From NCBI GenBank assembly GCA_023266575.1, contig JAHFPV010000002.1, forward strand, positions 248,001 to 312,000: a stretch of 64,000 nucleotides of DNA, in the 5' to 3' direction. Shown here one piece after another: positions 37,257 to 46,764 of the stretch (positions are counted from its first letter, which is position 1; each line of letters opens with the position of its first letter). Both the position numbers and the translations under genes were made by a program. The notes below the pieces were generated by a model. That model saw only the letters and a list, made by a program, of their open reading frames with translations. It did no database searches and was not told the origin of the DNA. The stretch is from Sphingobium sp. Lineage in GTDB: Bacteria > Pseudomonadota > Alphaproteobacteria > Sphingomonadales > Sphingomonadaceae.

Positions 37257-39059
37257 ATGAGCGATTCGTCCAAGCCCGCCCCCAAGTTGCGCAGCCGCGC
37301 TTGGTTCGACAACCCAGACAATATCGATATGACCGCGCTCTATCTGGAACGCTATCTGAATTTCGGCCTCAGCCTGGACGAACTGCGCAGCGGCAAGCCG
37401 ATCATCGGCATCGCCCAGACCGGCAGCGACCTTTCGCCCTGCAATCGCCATCATATGGTGCTGGCCGAGCGGATGCGTGACGGCATCCGCGAAATGGGCG
37501 GCATCGCGCTGGAATTTCCGGTCCACCCGATTCAGGAAACCGGCAAGCGACCGACTGCGGGGCTTGACCGCAACCTTGCCTATCTGGGTCTGGTCGAAGC
37601 AATCTATGGCTATCCGCTCGACGGCGTGATCCTGACCACCGGCTGCGACAAGACCACGCCTGCGCTGCTGATGGCGGCGGCGACCGTCAACATCCCCGCC
37701 ATCGCCCTGTCGGTCGGCCCGATGCTGAACGGCTGGCACAAGGGTGAGCGCACCGGGTCCGGCACTATCGTGTGGAAGGCGCGCCAGTTGCTGGCCGCGG
37801 GCAAGATTGACGATGAAGGCTTCATCAAGCTGGTGGCGTCGTCCGCGCCATCGACCGGCTATTGCAACACGATGGGCACGGCATCGACCATGAACAGTCT
37901 GGCCGAAGCGCTGGGCATGATGCTGCCCGGATCGGCGGCGATCCCTGCCCCTTATCGCGATCGGCAGGAGGTCGCCTATCTGACCGGCAAGCGCATCGTC
38001 GAGATGGTGCATGAGGATCTCAAGCCCTCCGACATTCTGACCAAGGATGCTTTCCACAACGCCATCATGGTCAACAGCGCCATCGGCGGATCGACCAATG
38101 CGCCGATCCATCTGGCCGCGATCGCCCGCCATATCGGCGTCGACCTGCCGCTCAAGGATTGGGAGACGGTGGGTCACAAGATCCCGCTGCTGGTCAACCT
38201 TCAGCCTGCGGGCGAATATCTGGGCGAGGATTATTATCGCGCCGGTGGCGTCCCCGCCGTCGTGGCGCAACTGATCGCGCAGGGGCTGATCCATGAAGCC
38301 GCGATGACCGTCAATGGCAGGACCATGGGCGACAATTGCCGGGGCGTGGAGATTGAGGATGAGAAGGTCATCCGTCCGTTCGACCAGCCGCTGGTCGAGG
38401 ATGCAGGCTTCCTGGTGCTGTCGGGCAATCTGTTCGACGCCGCAGTCATGAAAACCAGCGTCATCAGCGCCGAATTTCGCGATCGTTATCTGTCCAACCC
38501 CGACGATCCCAATGCCTTTGAAGGCCCGGCGGTCGTGTTCGACGGGCCGGAGGATTATCACCACCGCATCGATGATCCATCGGTCGGCATCACCGACCAG
38601 ACCCTGCTGTTCATGCGCGGCGCGGGACCGATCGGCTATCCCGGTGCCGCCGAAGTCGTCAACATGCGCCCGCCCGCTTATCTGATTACCGAAGGCGTGT
38701 CCGCCCTGCCCTGCATCGGCGATGGTCGCCAGTCCGGCACATCGGGCAGCCCCTCGATCCTGAACGCCTCGCCCGAAGCGGCGGCGATGGGTGGCCTCGC
38801 GCTGCTGGAAACCGGGGACCGGGTGCGGATGGACCTCAACACCGGGACAGTGAATGTGCTGATTTCCGACGAGGAACTGGAAGCACGGCGCGCCGCGCTG
38901 GTGGCGGCGGGCGGGTTCCAATATCCCGCCTCGCAGACCCCCTGGCAGGAAATCCAGCGCTCGGTCGTGGGTCAGATGGACACGGGCGCGATCCTGGAAG
39001 GGGCGGAGAAATATCAGCGCATTGCCCAGACCATGGGCCTGCCGCGCGACAATCATTAA
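37257..39059 (+). CDS. IlvD/Edd-family sugar-acid dehydratase
   Basis: This 600-residue [Fe-S] dehydratase has cluster Cys residues at 62 (SPCNRHHM), 130 (TTGCDKTTP) and 203 ([13 protein letters not shown]). [18 protein letters not shown] is the sugar-acid pattern of L-arabinonate/D-galactonate dehydratases, unlike branched-chain IlvD. It removes water to give a 2-keto-3-deoxy acid. The neighbours DgoK and DgoA point to D-galactonate; the KGSADH points to L-arabinonate; dual use is plausible. ATG 37257 has AGGA upstream. Confidence 0.88.
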   Translation: MSDSSKPAPKLRSRAWFDNPDNIDMTALYLERYLNFGLSLDELRSGKPIIGIAQTGSDLSPCNRHHMVLAERMRDGIREMGGIALEFPVHPIQETGKRPTAGLDRNLAYLGLVEAIYGYPLDGVILTTGCDKTTPALLMAAATVNIPAIALSVGPMLNGWHKGERTGSGTIVWKARQLLAAGKIDDEGFIKLVASSAPSTGYCNTMGTASTMNSLAEALGMMLPGSAAIPAPYRDRQEVAYLTGKRIVEMVHEDLKPSDILTKDAFHNAIMVNSAIGGSTNAPIHLAAIARHIGVDLPLKDWETVGHKIPLLVNLQPAGEYLGEDYYRAGGVPAVVAQLIAQGLIHEAAMTVNGRTMGDNCRGVEIEDEKVIRPFDQPLVEDAGFLVLSGNLFDAAVMKTSVISAEFRDRYLSNPDDPNAFEGPAVVFDGPEDYHHRIDDPSVGITDQTLLFMRGAGPIGYPGAAEVVNMRPPAYLITEGVSALPCIGDGRQSGTSGSPSILNASPEAAAMGGLALLETGDRVRMDLNTGTVNVLISDEELEARRAALVAAGGFQYPASQTPWQEIQRSVVGQMDTGAILEGAEKYQRIAQTMGLPRDNH

Positions 39060-39074
39060 CGACCCGCATTGAAC

Positions 39075-39111
39075 GACGGGGGACAGCGAACCATCTTCGC
39101 GGCTCCCCGTC
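39075..39111 (+). terminator. Weak hairpin after the dehydratase
   Basis: GACGGGG (39075-39081) pairs with CCCCGTC (39105-39111) over a 23-base loop, followed by ATTGCCGATTTT. It may separate the dehydratase from the next gene. Confidence 0.3.
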
Positions 39112-39204
39112 ATTGCCGATTTTGCATCACTTGTGCCGGAAAACGATCAGCGCGTCCGCGCCCGATCGGCTAGCCAGCAGTCCGGTCATTTTCAGGAGAC
39201 GTCC

Positions 39205-40797
39205 ATGTCCAGCGAAGCCACATTCAACGGAGCCATTCTCATCGGCGCAAGCGAGCGCCAAGGCGGCGATCCTTTTTACGCCATCCATCCGGCGACCGGC
39301 GAAAAGGGCAACGTCGCCTTTTCCAGCGCCATGCCAGCCGAGGTCGCGGAAGCCGCAGCGCTGGCCGACGCAGCGTTTGACAGTTTTTCGACGCTGACGC
39401 CCGACGCTCGCGCAACCTTCCTGGAAACGGTTGCCGACAATATCATCGCCATCGGCGACCTGCTGATCGAAACCGCCATGGCCGAATCCGGCCTGCCCCG
39501 CGCCCGGCTGGAGGGCGAGCGTGGCCGCACCGTCGGCCAGTTGCGCCTGTTCGCCAGCTATGTCCGGCTCGGTGACTGGCTTGATGCCACGATCGACCCG
39601 GCCCTGCCCGACCGTGCGCCGCTGCCGCGCGCGGACCTGCGCCGCGTCAACCATTCGGTCGGGCCGGTTGCCGTGTTCGGCGCGTCCAACTTCCCGCTCG
39701 CCTTCTCGGTCGCGGGCGGTGACACCGCGTCGGCCTTCGCGGCGGGATCGCCCGTCATCGTCAAGGGCCATAGCGCCCATCCCGGCACGGGCGAGCTGGT
39801 CGCGCGCGCCATCCAGGCGGCGGTCAAGGCGTGTGGCCTGCATGAAGGCGTGTTTTCCTACCTGCCCGGCGCCAACCGCGCATTGGGCGGCGCGCTGGTT
39901 GCCGACCCCCGCGTCAAGGCGGTGGGCTTCACCGGATCGCGCGGCGGTGGCGTCGCGCTGATGAAGATCGCAGCCGATCGCGCAGAACCGATCCCGGTCT
40001 ATGCCGAAATGTCGTCGATCAACCCTGTCATCCTGCTGCCCGGCGCGCTCGCCGACCGCGCCGCTGCGATGGGCGCAGCGTTCGTCGGATCGCTGACCAT
40101 GGGGTCTGGGCAGTTCTGCACCAATCCCGGTCTGGTCATCGCGCTCGACGGGCCAGACCTCGACACGTTCGTGGCCGCAGCGGCGGAAGCCTTGTCCGGC
40201 GCAGCGCCGCAGGTCATGCTGACGCCCGGCATCCACGAAGCCTATGAAAAGGGTGTTGCCGCTCTGGAGGGCGCAGATGGCGTCACCACCATCGCGCGCG
40301 GCACGGAGGCAGAGGGCTGCAACCGGGGCAAGGCCGCTTTCTTCGCGACTGATTCGGCGACCTTCGGTGCCAACCCGCTGCTGGCCGAGGAAGTGTTCGG
40401 ATCATCGTCCGTCCTGATCCGGTGCAGCAGCATCGAGGAAGTGATCGCCACCATCGCCGGACTGGAGGGCCAGTTGACCGCGACACTCCAGCTGACCGAC
40501 GCGGACAGCGCAGACGCTGCCAAGCTGCTGCCCGTATTGTCGCGCAAGGTTGGGCGTATCCTGACCAATGGCTGGCCCACCGGCGTCGAAGTGACCCATG
40601 CCATGGTCCATGGCGGCCCCTTCCCCTCGACCGCCGATGGCCGCTCCACCTCGGTCGGGACGCTGGCGATGATGCGCTTCCTGCGGCCCGTCTGCTATCA
40701 GGACGTGCCTGACGCGCTGTTGCCCGCCGCGTTGCAGGCGTCCAACCCGCTTGGCCTCAATCGCAGGATCGACGGCAAGCTGGTGGTCGCGGCATGA
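39205..40797 (+). CDS. 2,5-dioxovalerate (alpha-ketoglutarate semialdehyde) dehydrogenase
   Basis: The 530-residue aldehyde dehydrogenase is of the type III KGSADH class. [20 protein letters not shown] binds cofactor, Glu268 lies in [10 protein letters not shown] and the nucleophile is Cys305 in [10 protein letters not shown]. It oxidises 2,5-dioxopentanoate to 2-oxoglutarate in non-phosphorylative arabinose or glucarate routes. AGGAG lies just upstream of ATG 39205. The next gene overlaps by four bases. Confidence 0.9.
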   Translation: MSSEATFNGAILIGASERQGGDPFYAIHPATGEKGNVAFSSAMPAEVAEAAALADAAFDSFSTLTPDARATFLETVADNIIAIGDLLIETAMAESGLPRARLEGERGRTVGQLRLFASYVRLGDWLDATIDPALPDRAPLPRADLRRVNHSVGPVAVFGASNFPLAFSVAGGDTASAFAAGSPVIVKGHSAHPGTGELVARAIQAAVKACGLHEGVFSYLPGANRALGGALVADPRVKAVGFTGSRGGGVALMKIAADRAEPIPVYAEMSSINPVILLPGALADRAAAMGAAFVGSLTMGSGQFCTNPGLVIALDGPDLDTFVAAAAEALSGAAPQVMLTPGIHEAYEKGVAALEGADGVTTIARGTEAEGCNRGKAAFFATDSATFGANPLLAEEVFGSSSVLIRCSSIEEVIATIAGLEGQLTATLQLTDADSADAAKLLPVLSRKVGRILTNGWPTGVEVTHAMVHGGPFPSTADGRSTSVGTLAMMRFLRPVCYQDVPDALLPAALQASNPLGLNRRIDGKLVVAA

Positions 40798-41717
40798 GCA
40801 TCAGGGCAGGTCTGGTAGGGCTGGGTAAAATCGCGCGCGACCAGCACCTGCCCGCGATCCTCAAGACCGACGGCATCGATCTGGTCGCTATCGCCAGCCG
40901 CAACGCGCAGGGGGAAGGGGTGAATAATTACTCCGACCTCGGCGCGATGCTGGCGGGTGAGCCGGACTTGGACGCCGTCATCCTGTGCCAGCCGCCCCAG
41001 GCCCGCTATCATGCAGCGCGGCAGGCGTTGCTGGCGGGCAAGCATGTTTTCCTCGAAAAGCCGCCGGGCGCGACCGTGTCCGAAGTGGAGGCGCTGATAG
41101 CGCTGGCGAAAGCGCAGAATGTCACCCTCTATGCCAGCTGGCACAGCCGCTATGCCGCCGCCGTGGCGCAGGCCAAGGCGTGGATCGCGCAGCGCAGGAT
41201 CGAGCGCATCTCGATCCAGTGGCGCGAGGACGTCCGCCACTGGCACCCCGGCCAGCCCTGGATATGGGAAGCGGGCGGCTTCGGCGTGTTCGATCCGGGC
41301 ATCAATGCGCTCTCGATCCTGACCGAAATCGTGCCGGAACCCGTCACCCTGCTGTCGGCCAATCTGGAAGTGCCGTCCAACAAGGACGCCCCGATCGGCG
41401 CGACACTGGCGATGGCGACCGCGTCGGGCGCGCCGATCGACACCGTGTTCGACTGGCGGCAGACCGGGCCGCAGACATGGGACATTGCGGTCGATACCGA
41501 CAATGGCGCGCTGCTCCTGTCCGAGGGCGGCAACACATTGCGCCTCGACGGCGAAGTGCAGCTAAAAGCGCCGGACGAAGAATATCCGGCCATGTATCGC
41601 CGCTTCGTCGATCTGGTCGCGGCCCGCGCGATCGACGCCGACACTGCGCCGCTCCGGCTGGTAGCGGATGCCTTCCTTTGCGGGCGGCATTGCCCTACGG
41701 CTATATTCGAGGACTGA
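40794..41717 (+). CDS. Gfo/Idh/MocA-family sugar 1-dehydrogenase
   Basis: The 307-residue NAD(P) oxidoreductase starts [20 protein letters not shown]. It has the family [14 protein letters not shown] lysine motif and [19 protein letters not shown]. It resembles galactose 1-dehydrogenases and Azospirillum-type L-arabinose 1-dehydrogenase, which accept both sugars. That fits the mixed pathway set. No lactonase gene is visible nearby. Confidence 0.82.
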   Translation: MSIRAGLVGLGKIARDQHLPAILKTDGIDLVAIASRNAQGEGVNNYSDLGAMLAGEPDLDAVILCQPPQARYHAARQALLAGKHVFLEKPPGATVSEVEALIALAKAQNVTLYASWHSRYAAAVAQAKAWIAQRRIERISIQWREDVRHWHPGQPWIWEAGGFGVFDPGINALSILTEIVPEPVTLLSANLEVPSNKDAPIGATLAMATASGAPIDTVFDWRQTGPQTWDIAVDTDNGALLLSEGGNTLRLDGEVQLKAPDEEYPAMYRRFVDLVAARAIDADTAPLRLVADAFLCGRHCPTAIFED

Positions 41718-41733
41718 AACGGGAGCGGGAATA

Positions 41734-42474
41734 GTGGCTAGCGGGCGCAAGGTCGGATCGGAAGAGAGCGGGCTGCGCATCCACCAGACGATCGCGCGCG
41801 ATCTGGGCACCGCTATCCTGACCGGCCGTCACCAGCCCGGCGAATTGTTCGAGGGCGAGATTGAGGCGTCCGACCGCCTGGGCGTGTCGCGCACCGCCTA
41901 TCGCGAAGCGGTGCGTATCCTGATCGCCAAGGGGATGCTGGAAAGCCGCCCCAAGGCCGGCACCCGCGTCCTGCCGCGCAATCGCTGGAACGTGTTGGAC
42001 CCCGAAATGCTCGCCTGGATGTTTGCGGGCGAGCCGGACGCCAATTTCATCCGCGACCTGTTCGAGCTGCGCGGCGTGATCGAGCCTGCCGCCGCAGAGT
42101 TTGCCGCGCGCCGCCGCACCGACGAGCAACTGGCGGTGATGGAGGCGGCGCTTGCCGAAATGGGCCGTTATGGGCTTTCCACCCCCGAAGGCCGCGCCGC
42201 CGACCAGCGTTTCCACAATATGATCCTGGCCGCGACGCGGAACGACGCGCTGGAAGCGCTGGCCAGTTCGGTCGGCGCGGCGGTCAGCTGGACCACCACC
42301 TTCAAGCATCGCAAGAAGCTGATGCCGCGCGATCCCCTGCCCGACCATCGCGCGGTGTTTCAGGCGATAGCAGCGCGGGATACGGCAGCGGCGCGGGCAA
42401 CCATGGCGGAGCTGCTGCGGCTGGCGCTGGCGGACATGGACATTGCGCTGGCGGAGCCGAACAGCGACGACTGA
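41734..42474 (+). CDS. FadR/GntR-family transcriptional regulator
   Basis: This 246-residue protein has an N-terminal winged helix-turn-helix (AILTGRHQPGELFEGEIEAS then DRLGVSRTAYREAVRILIAK, about 30-70). A helical FCD ligand domain follows, with metal-type residues in DQRFHNMILAATRN and LPDHRAVF. It starts at GTG 41734 with GGGAGCGGGA upstream, 16 bases after the dehydrogenase stop. It probably controls the divergent sugar-acid promoters, with a sugar acid as ligand. Confidence 0.87.
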   Translation: MASGRKVGSEESGLRIHQTIARDLGTAILTGRHQPGELFEGEIEASDRLGVSRTAYREAVRILIAKGMLESRPKAGTRVLPRNRWNVLDPEMLAWMFAGEPDANFIRDLFELRGVIEPAAAEFAARRRTDEQLAVMEAALAEMGRYGLSTPEGRAADQRFHNMILAATRNDALEALASSVGAAVSWTTTFKHRKKLMPRDPLPDHRAVFQAIAARDTAAARATMAELLRLALADMDIALAEPNSDD

Positions 42475-42526
42475 CCGGGCCTTTGCTGACCCATACATTT
42501 TGATACAAATTTCTTCCTGCGACTCG

Positions 42527-42550
42527 TTTGCAATTGCGAATCGTTCGCGG
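42527..42550 (+). promoter_or_regulatory. Candidate Fur-type iron box before the PepSY gene
   Basis: GCGAA (42536-42540), TCG and TTCGC (42544-42548) form a palindrome inside TTGCAATTGCGAATCG. Similar GCGAAT sites lie before tonB and the receptor gene. It resembles alphaproteobacterial Fur/iron-responsive sites, but the regulator is unproven. Confidence 0.4.
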
Positions 42551-42593
42551 TATGCGGTCGGCACCCATTCTCGCAGGACCAGTCCCCCTTCCG

Positions 42594-43238
42594 ATGCACG
42601 GAACCGCCCGCATTCAGCAGCAAAAGAAAAAAAGCGCCAAATCCTTCTGGCTCAAGCAGCTGCATAGCTGGCACTGGATCAGCTCGGCCGTCAGCCTGAT
42701 CGGCCTGCTGCTGTTCGCCTTCACCGGCATCACGCTCAACCACGCCGCCGATGTCGAAGGGTCGCCCAAGACGATCGAGAAGAGCGCGACCCTGCCCGCC
42801 TACCTGCGCAGCCTGGTCGCGCCCGACGATGCGCCCGACGCCAAAAAGCCGCTGCCTGCGCCGGTCGCGGCCTGGGTTGAAAAGGCGGTCGGCCAGCGCG
42901 GGACGGGCGAGGCGGAATGGACTGCTGACGAAATCTATCTGGCCCTGCCCCGCCCCGGCGGCGATGGCTGGGTCTCGATCGACCGTACTGACGGCGCGGT
43001 GACCAGCGAGGCGACCAGCCGGGGCTGGGTCAGCTACCTCAACGATCTGCACAAGGGCCGCAACACCGGCACAGTGTGGAAATGGTTTATCGACATTTTC
43101 TCGGTCGCCTGTTTCCTGTTCGCGCTGACCGGGCTGCTGCTGCTCCAGCTGCACGCCAAGAAGCGCCCCAGCACCTGGCCACTGGTCGCCATCGGCCTGG
43201 CCCTGCCAGCGGTGCTGGCCATCATCTTCATCCATTAA
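42594..43238 (+). CDS. PepSY-associated membrane protein
   Basis: The 214-residue protein has three membrane helices: HWISSAVSLIGLLLFAFTG (about 23-45), FIDIFSVACFLFALTGLLLL and PLVAIGLALPAVLAIIF at the C-terminus. A periplasmic PepSY-like loop ending in GWVSYLNDLHKGRNTG lies between the first two. Such proteins accompany siderophore receptors and ApbE and are thought to act in reductive iron release. ATG 42594 (MHGTARIQQQKKK) was chosen; longer starts would run through the iron box. Confidence 0.85.
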   Translation: MHGTARIQQQKKKSAKSFWLKQLHSWHWISSAVSLIGLLLFAFTGITLNHAADVEGSPKTIEKSATLPAYLRSLVAPDDAPDAKKPLPAPVAAWVEKAVGQRGTGEAEWTADEIYLALPRPGGDGWVSIDRTDGAVTSEATSRGWVSYLNDLHKGRNTGTVWKWFIDIFSVACFLFALTGLLLLQLHAKKRPSTWPLVAIGLALPAVLAIIFIH

Positions 43239-43250
43239 GGGGAATTTTCC

Positions 43251-43775
43251 ATGCAGATCAGCTATCGCCTGCTGCTGACCGGCACCGCCGCGCTGGGGAC
43301 GATGGCGGTGCCAGCCGCCGCGCAGACGCTCAACCTGACGGTCGGCATCCCGCGCCTGTCGGTGGCCGAATATCACCGCCCTTATGTGGCGATCTGGGTC
43401 GAGAAGGAGGGGGCGACACCCCGCACCCTGTCGGTCTGGTATGATTATGACATGAAGAAGGGCGAAGGCACCAAATGGCTGCGCGACGTGCGGCAATGGT
43501 GGCGCGCATCGGGCCGGACGATGAGCTTTCCCGCCGATGGCGTGACGGGCGCGACCCGCGCACCGGGTGACAACAAGATTTCGTTCGTGGCTGGCAAAGG
43601 GCCGCTCGGCGCGCTCAGCCCCGGCAACTACACGCTGATCGTGGAGGCTGCGCGCGAAGTCGGTGGCCGTGAGGTCGTCCGCCTGCCCTTCGCCTGGCCG
43701 CCTAAGCCCGGCGCGAGCGTCAAGGCGCAGGGCAGTGCAGAATTGGGCGCCGTCGCCCTGAATTTCAGCAAATAA
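43251..43775 (+). CDS. DUF2271 periplasmic protein, predicted flavinylated
   Basis: The 174-residue exported protein has a signal peptide (cleavage after VPAAAQ, about 25). It contains DGVTGAT at residues 96-102, matching the ApbE flavinylation motif D-G-x-(S/T)-G-A-T, so Thr102 is the likely FMN site. An ApbE gene lies 1 kb downstream. The role is probably electron transfer in the periplasm, together with the PepSY protein. The motif is seen; FMN attachment is inferred. Confidence 0.85.
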   Translation: MQISYRLLLTGTAALGTMAVPAAAQTLNLTVGIPRLSVAEYHRPYVAIWVEKEGATPRTLSVWYDYDMKKGEGTKWLRDVRQWWRASGRTMSFPADGVTGATRAPGDNKISFVAGKGPLGALSPGNYTLIVEAAREVGGREVVRLPFAWPPKPGASVKAQGSAELGAVALNFSK

Positions 43776-43784
43776 GGGGATAGG

Positions 43785-44684
43785 ATGATGAAAGCCAGAC
43801 TGATGATAGCGGGCGCCTTGGCCGCCCTGATGCTGCCCGCCACCGCGCAGGCGCACCGCCAGTGGATGATGCCATCCTCCACCACCCTGTCCGGCACCGA
43901 AAGCTGGATCACGGTCGATGCTGCCGTGTCCAACGACCTTTTCTATTTCGAGCATGTCCCGATGCGGACGGACGGCATCGTCGTGACCCAGCCGGACGGC
44001 AGCACAGGCAAGATCGAAAATGCCGCGACCGGCAAATATCGCTCCACCTTCGACGTGCATCTGACCCAGCCCGGCACCTACCGCATCGGCAGCGCCACGA
44101 CCAATGTGATGGGCAGCTATATGCTGAACGGCAAGCAGGAACGGCTGCCGCGCGGCACGACCAAGGACAAGTTGGCCAGCGTCATCCCGGCGGGCGCGAC
44201 CGATGTGCAGGTGGCCGAAGCGTCCAACCGCAACGAGATTTTCGTGACGCTCGGCGCGCCCAGCACCGGCATATTCAAGCCGACCGGATCGGGCATCGAG
44301 CTGGTGCCGGTGACCCATCCCAATGATCTGGTCTCAGGCGAAGCCGCGACCTTCCAGTTCCTGCTGGACGGCAAGCCTGCGGCGGGCCTGAAGGTCACCG
44401 TCATCCCCGGCGGCATCCGTTATCGCGATGCGCTGGGCCAGATGGATCTGGTCGCCGATCAGGATGGCAAGGTCGCCATCACCTGGCCGCAGCCGGGCAT
44501 GTATTGGCTCAACGCCAGTGTCGGCGGCGGTCGTGAGGGCGGCGAAGGCGGCGGTCCTGGTGGCCCCGGTGCTCCGGGTGCAGGCGCGCCGGGTGCAGCC
44601 CCCGCGCCACGTCCAGCCCGCCCGGCTGGCCCGCCGCAGCGGCGCGCGGCCTATGTCAGCACATTGGAAGTGCTGGCACCCTGA
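43785..44684 (+). CDS. DUF4198 periplasmic protein
   Basis: The 299-residue exported protein has a signal peptide (LMIAGALAALMLPATAQAH). It has the DUF4198 (Ni/Co- or iron-associated) beta domain from HRQWMMPSS to about 235. A Gly/Pro/Ala-rich C-terminal tract (GGREGGEGGGPGGPG then APGAGAPG) is followed by VSTLEVLAP. It begins 9 bases after the DUF2271 gene and is clearly part of the same unit. Substrate binding is unknown. Confidence 0.83.
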   Translation: MMKARLMIAGALAALMLPATAQAHRQWMMPSSTTLSGTESWITVDAAVSNDLFYFEHVPMRTDGIVVTQPDGSTGKIENAATGKYRSTFDVHLTQPGTYRIGSATTNVMGSYMLNGKQERLPRGTTKDKLASVIPAGATDVQVAEASNRNEIFVTLGAPSTGIFKPTGSGIELVPVTHPNDLVSGEAATFQFLLDGKPAAGLKVTVIPGGIRYRDALGQMDLVADQDGKVAITWPQPGMYWLNASVGGGREGGEGGGPGGPGAPGAGAPGAAPAPRPARPAGPPQRRAAYVSTLEVLAP

Positions 44685-44761
44685 CCGCCGCCATCCGCAT
44701 CGCGATCCCGCCCGACCTGTCGCCCGACCAGTTTGCCGGGCGGGCGCGCGCGGGTCGCGTC

Positions 44762-45652
44762 GTGACGCTGGGCGGACCGACCATGGGGACCAGCTGGTCC
44801 GCGCATCTGGTCGATCCGCCCGCCCATTGCCTGGCCGTGATCGAGGATGTGCTGGCCCGCATCATCGACCAGATGAGCAATTGGGAGGCACAGTCCGCCA
44901 TCAGCCGTTTCAATCGCGCGCCGGTGGGGGAATGGATGACCCTGCCGCTGGATATGCTGACGGTGCTGCGCGCCGGGCTGGAGATGGCGCAGCTGTCGAA
45001 CGGGGCGTTCGATCCGGCGATTGGCCATCTGGTCGATCAATGGGGCTTTGGGCCTGCCACCCTGCCCCACCCTGCCCCGCAGCTTGGCCGTTCGCCATGG
45101 CAGGCGATTGCGCTGGAGGGTGACAAGGCCCGCCGTCTCGCCGATGTCGCGCTTGATTTTTCGGGCATTGCCAAGGGGTTTGCGGTCGATGCCGTTGCGG
45201 CGGCGCTACGCGCGCTGGGGGTCGCCAACTTCCTGATCGAAATCGGCGGGGAATTGCGCGGCGAAGGGGTGAAGCCCGACATGCAGCCATGGTGGGTCGA
45301 TGTCGAGCCGCCGCCACGCCTTGCCATTCCCGTGCTGCGGATCGCGCTATGTGGCCTGTCAGTCGCGACATCGGGCGACTATCGCCGCTTCCGCATGGAT
45401 GGCGAGGCTAGGCTGTCGCATAGCATAGACCCGGCGCGTGGCACGCCGATCGCGCCGGGGGTCGCGTCGGTGACGGTGCTGCATGAGCGCGCCATGTGGG
45501 CCGACGCATGGGCGACCGCGATCACCGTGCTGGGGGCGGACCAAGGCATGGCGCTGGCCACTCGCCACGCCTTGCCAGCCCGGCTGGTGCTGCGGACAAG
45601 GGATGGCGCGCAGGAATATATGACACCGGCGCTGGCCGCGATGCTGGAATGA
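44762..45652 (+). CDS. apbE: FAD:protein FMN transferase
   Basis: The 296-residue enzyme attaches FMN to Thr of periplasmic target proteins. GGPTMGTSW is the N-terminal family motif, FSGIAKGFAVDAVAAALRA lies at about 136-156, and SGDYRRFRMDGEARLSHSID with TVLHERAMWADAWATA is typical. No ATG fits the start; GTG 44762 is the best choice and gives no signal peptide. A CTG or other upstream start in the 77-base gap cannot be excluded. The target is probably the DUF2271 protein. Confidence 0.87.
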   Translation: MTLGGPTMGTSWSAHLVDPPAHCLAVIEDVLARIIDQMSNWEAQSAISRFNRAPVGEWMTLPLDMLTVLRAGLEMAQLSNGAFDPAIGHLVDQWGFGPATLPHPAPQLGRSPWQAIALEGDKARRLADVALDFSGIAKGFAVDAVAAALRALGVANFLIEIGGELRGEGVKPDMQPWWVDVEPPPRLAIPVLRIALCGLSVATSGDYRRFRMDGEARLSHSIDPARGTPIAPGVASVTVLHERAMWADAWATAITVLGADQGMALATRHALPARLVLRTRDGAQEYMTPALAAMLE

Positions 45653-45661
45653 AGGGGTGGT

Positions 45662-46003
45662 GTGCAGGCGCAAGGCTGCTATGCGACCCTCATGCAAAAT
45701 CTGGCCGGGACCGTCTCCGTCGATGGGGAAATGTATGAATGGGAACTCCGGCGCGAGCCGCAATGGAGTGATGCCGAAGGCTGGAAGGGCATGACCGTCG
45801 CCCTGTCGCAGCAGGATTGCCAACGCGGCGCGGTGCTGGAATTTCCGCCGCCCAAGCGCCTGCTCAAGGGCTTGCAGCGGGGCCGCCTCCAGATCAACGA
45901 TGCCATTATCGCCAGAGGCATCCGCGCGGCCTTACTGGCGGGATGGGAACCGGCGTCGCGCGGCAAGCCGATGGTGTTCATGGTCGACGCGGACGGCAAT
46001 TAG
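45662..46003 (+). CDS. Small hypothetical protein in the iron island
   Basis: This 113-residue protein belongs to no family I recognise. It starts at GTG 45662 or ATG 45692 (MQNLAGTVSVDGEMYEWELR). The sequence is soluble, with WRELRR-like charged stretches and a C-terminal MVFMVDADGN. AAGGGG lies close to the GTG. It sits 9 bases after apbE and probably belongs to the same transcript; the shorter start would give 103 residues. Confidence 0.6.
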   Translation: MQAQGCYATLMQNLAGTVSVDGEMYEWELRREPQWSDAEGWKGMTVALSQQDCQRGAVLEFPPPKRLLKGLQRGRLQINDAIIARGIRAALLAGWEPASRGKPMVFMVDADGN

Positions 46004-46065
46004 GACCTGACGACTTCGGGTTGAAACCCCACCACGGATCAAGGAAAAGGCATTTCGCCTTCGCG

Positions 46066-46749
46066 TCAGCCCTCGGCCCAGCGGCGCAGCAGATTATGGT
46101 AGATGCCGGTCAGGCGGATGACCTCGCCATGGCCCTGCCCCAGCGTGCTCCCGAGTTCCTGCACGCTGCGATCCAGGTCGAACAGGATTTGCCGGGCGGC
46201 ATCGTCGCGGATCATCGACTGGAGCCAGAAGAAGCTCGCCACCCGCCGCCCGCGCGTGACCGGTTCGACCCGGTGGAGGGAGGATGACGGGTAGAGGACC
46301 GCATGGCCCGCGGGCAGCTTGACGCTTTGCACCCCAAAATTGGTTTCGATCGTCAGTTCGCCGCCATCATAAGCGTCTGGTTCCTCCAGAAAGACGGTGA
46401 TCGACAGGTCGGACCGGACGCGAAAGCCTGTCCCCGCCTGAATCCGCACCGCATTATCGACATGGACGCCAAAGGCCTGCCCGCCCGCATAGCTGTTGAA
46501 CAAAGGCGGGAATATCTTGAGCGGCAATGCGGCGGCGATGAAGAGGGGCGATCGGCCCAGCGCGTCCAGCACCATCTGCCCGGCCTGTTTGGCGGCTTGT
46601 GCCTCCTCCGGCAATTGCAGGTTGCGTTTGGCGAGCGCGGATTGCGGGCCGGATGTAACATTGCCGTCCACCCATTCCGCGCCGTCGATCAGGGCGCGGA
46701 TCGCGGCGACACCGGCAGCGTCGATCAGGTCGGGAATGGCAATGAGCAT
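46066..46749 (-). CDS. piuC: Fe(II)/2-oxoglutarate-dependent PKHD-type hydroxylase PiuC
   Basis: The 227-residue dioxygenase has metal ligands His96 and Asp98 (FGVHVDNAV) and His159 (SSLHRVEPV), with a 2-oxoglutarate-binding Arg near 169 ([10 protein letters not shown]). PiuC genes accompany TonB receptors for catecholate siderophores. It is co-oriented with tonB, 15 bases downstream. Confidence 0.9.
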   Translation of the reverse strand: MLIAIPDLIDAAGVAAIRALIDGAEWVDGNVTSGPQSALAKRNLQLPEEAQAAKQAGQMVLDALGRSPLFIAAALPLKIFPPLFNSYAGGQAFGVHVDNAVRIQAGTGFRVRSDLSITVFLEEPDAYDGGELTIETNFGVQSVKLPAGHAVLYPSSSLHRVEPVTRGRRVASFFWLQSMIRDDAARQILFDLDRSVQELGSTLGQGHGEVIRLTGIYHNLLRRWAEG

Positions 46750-46764
46750 GATTGGTGCCGCGTT

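Noticed and set aside
42528..42593. Upstream TTG start for the PepSY protein
   Set aside because: Would translate the iron-box region; ATG 42594 starts the conserved part.
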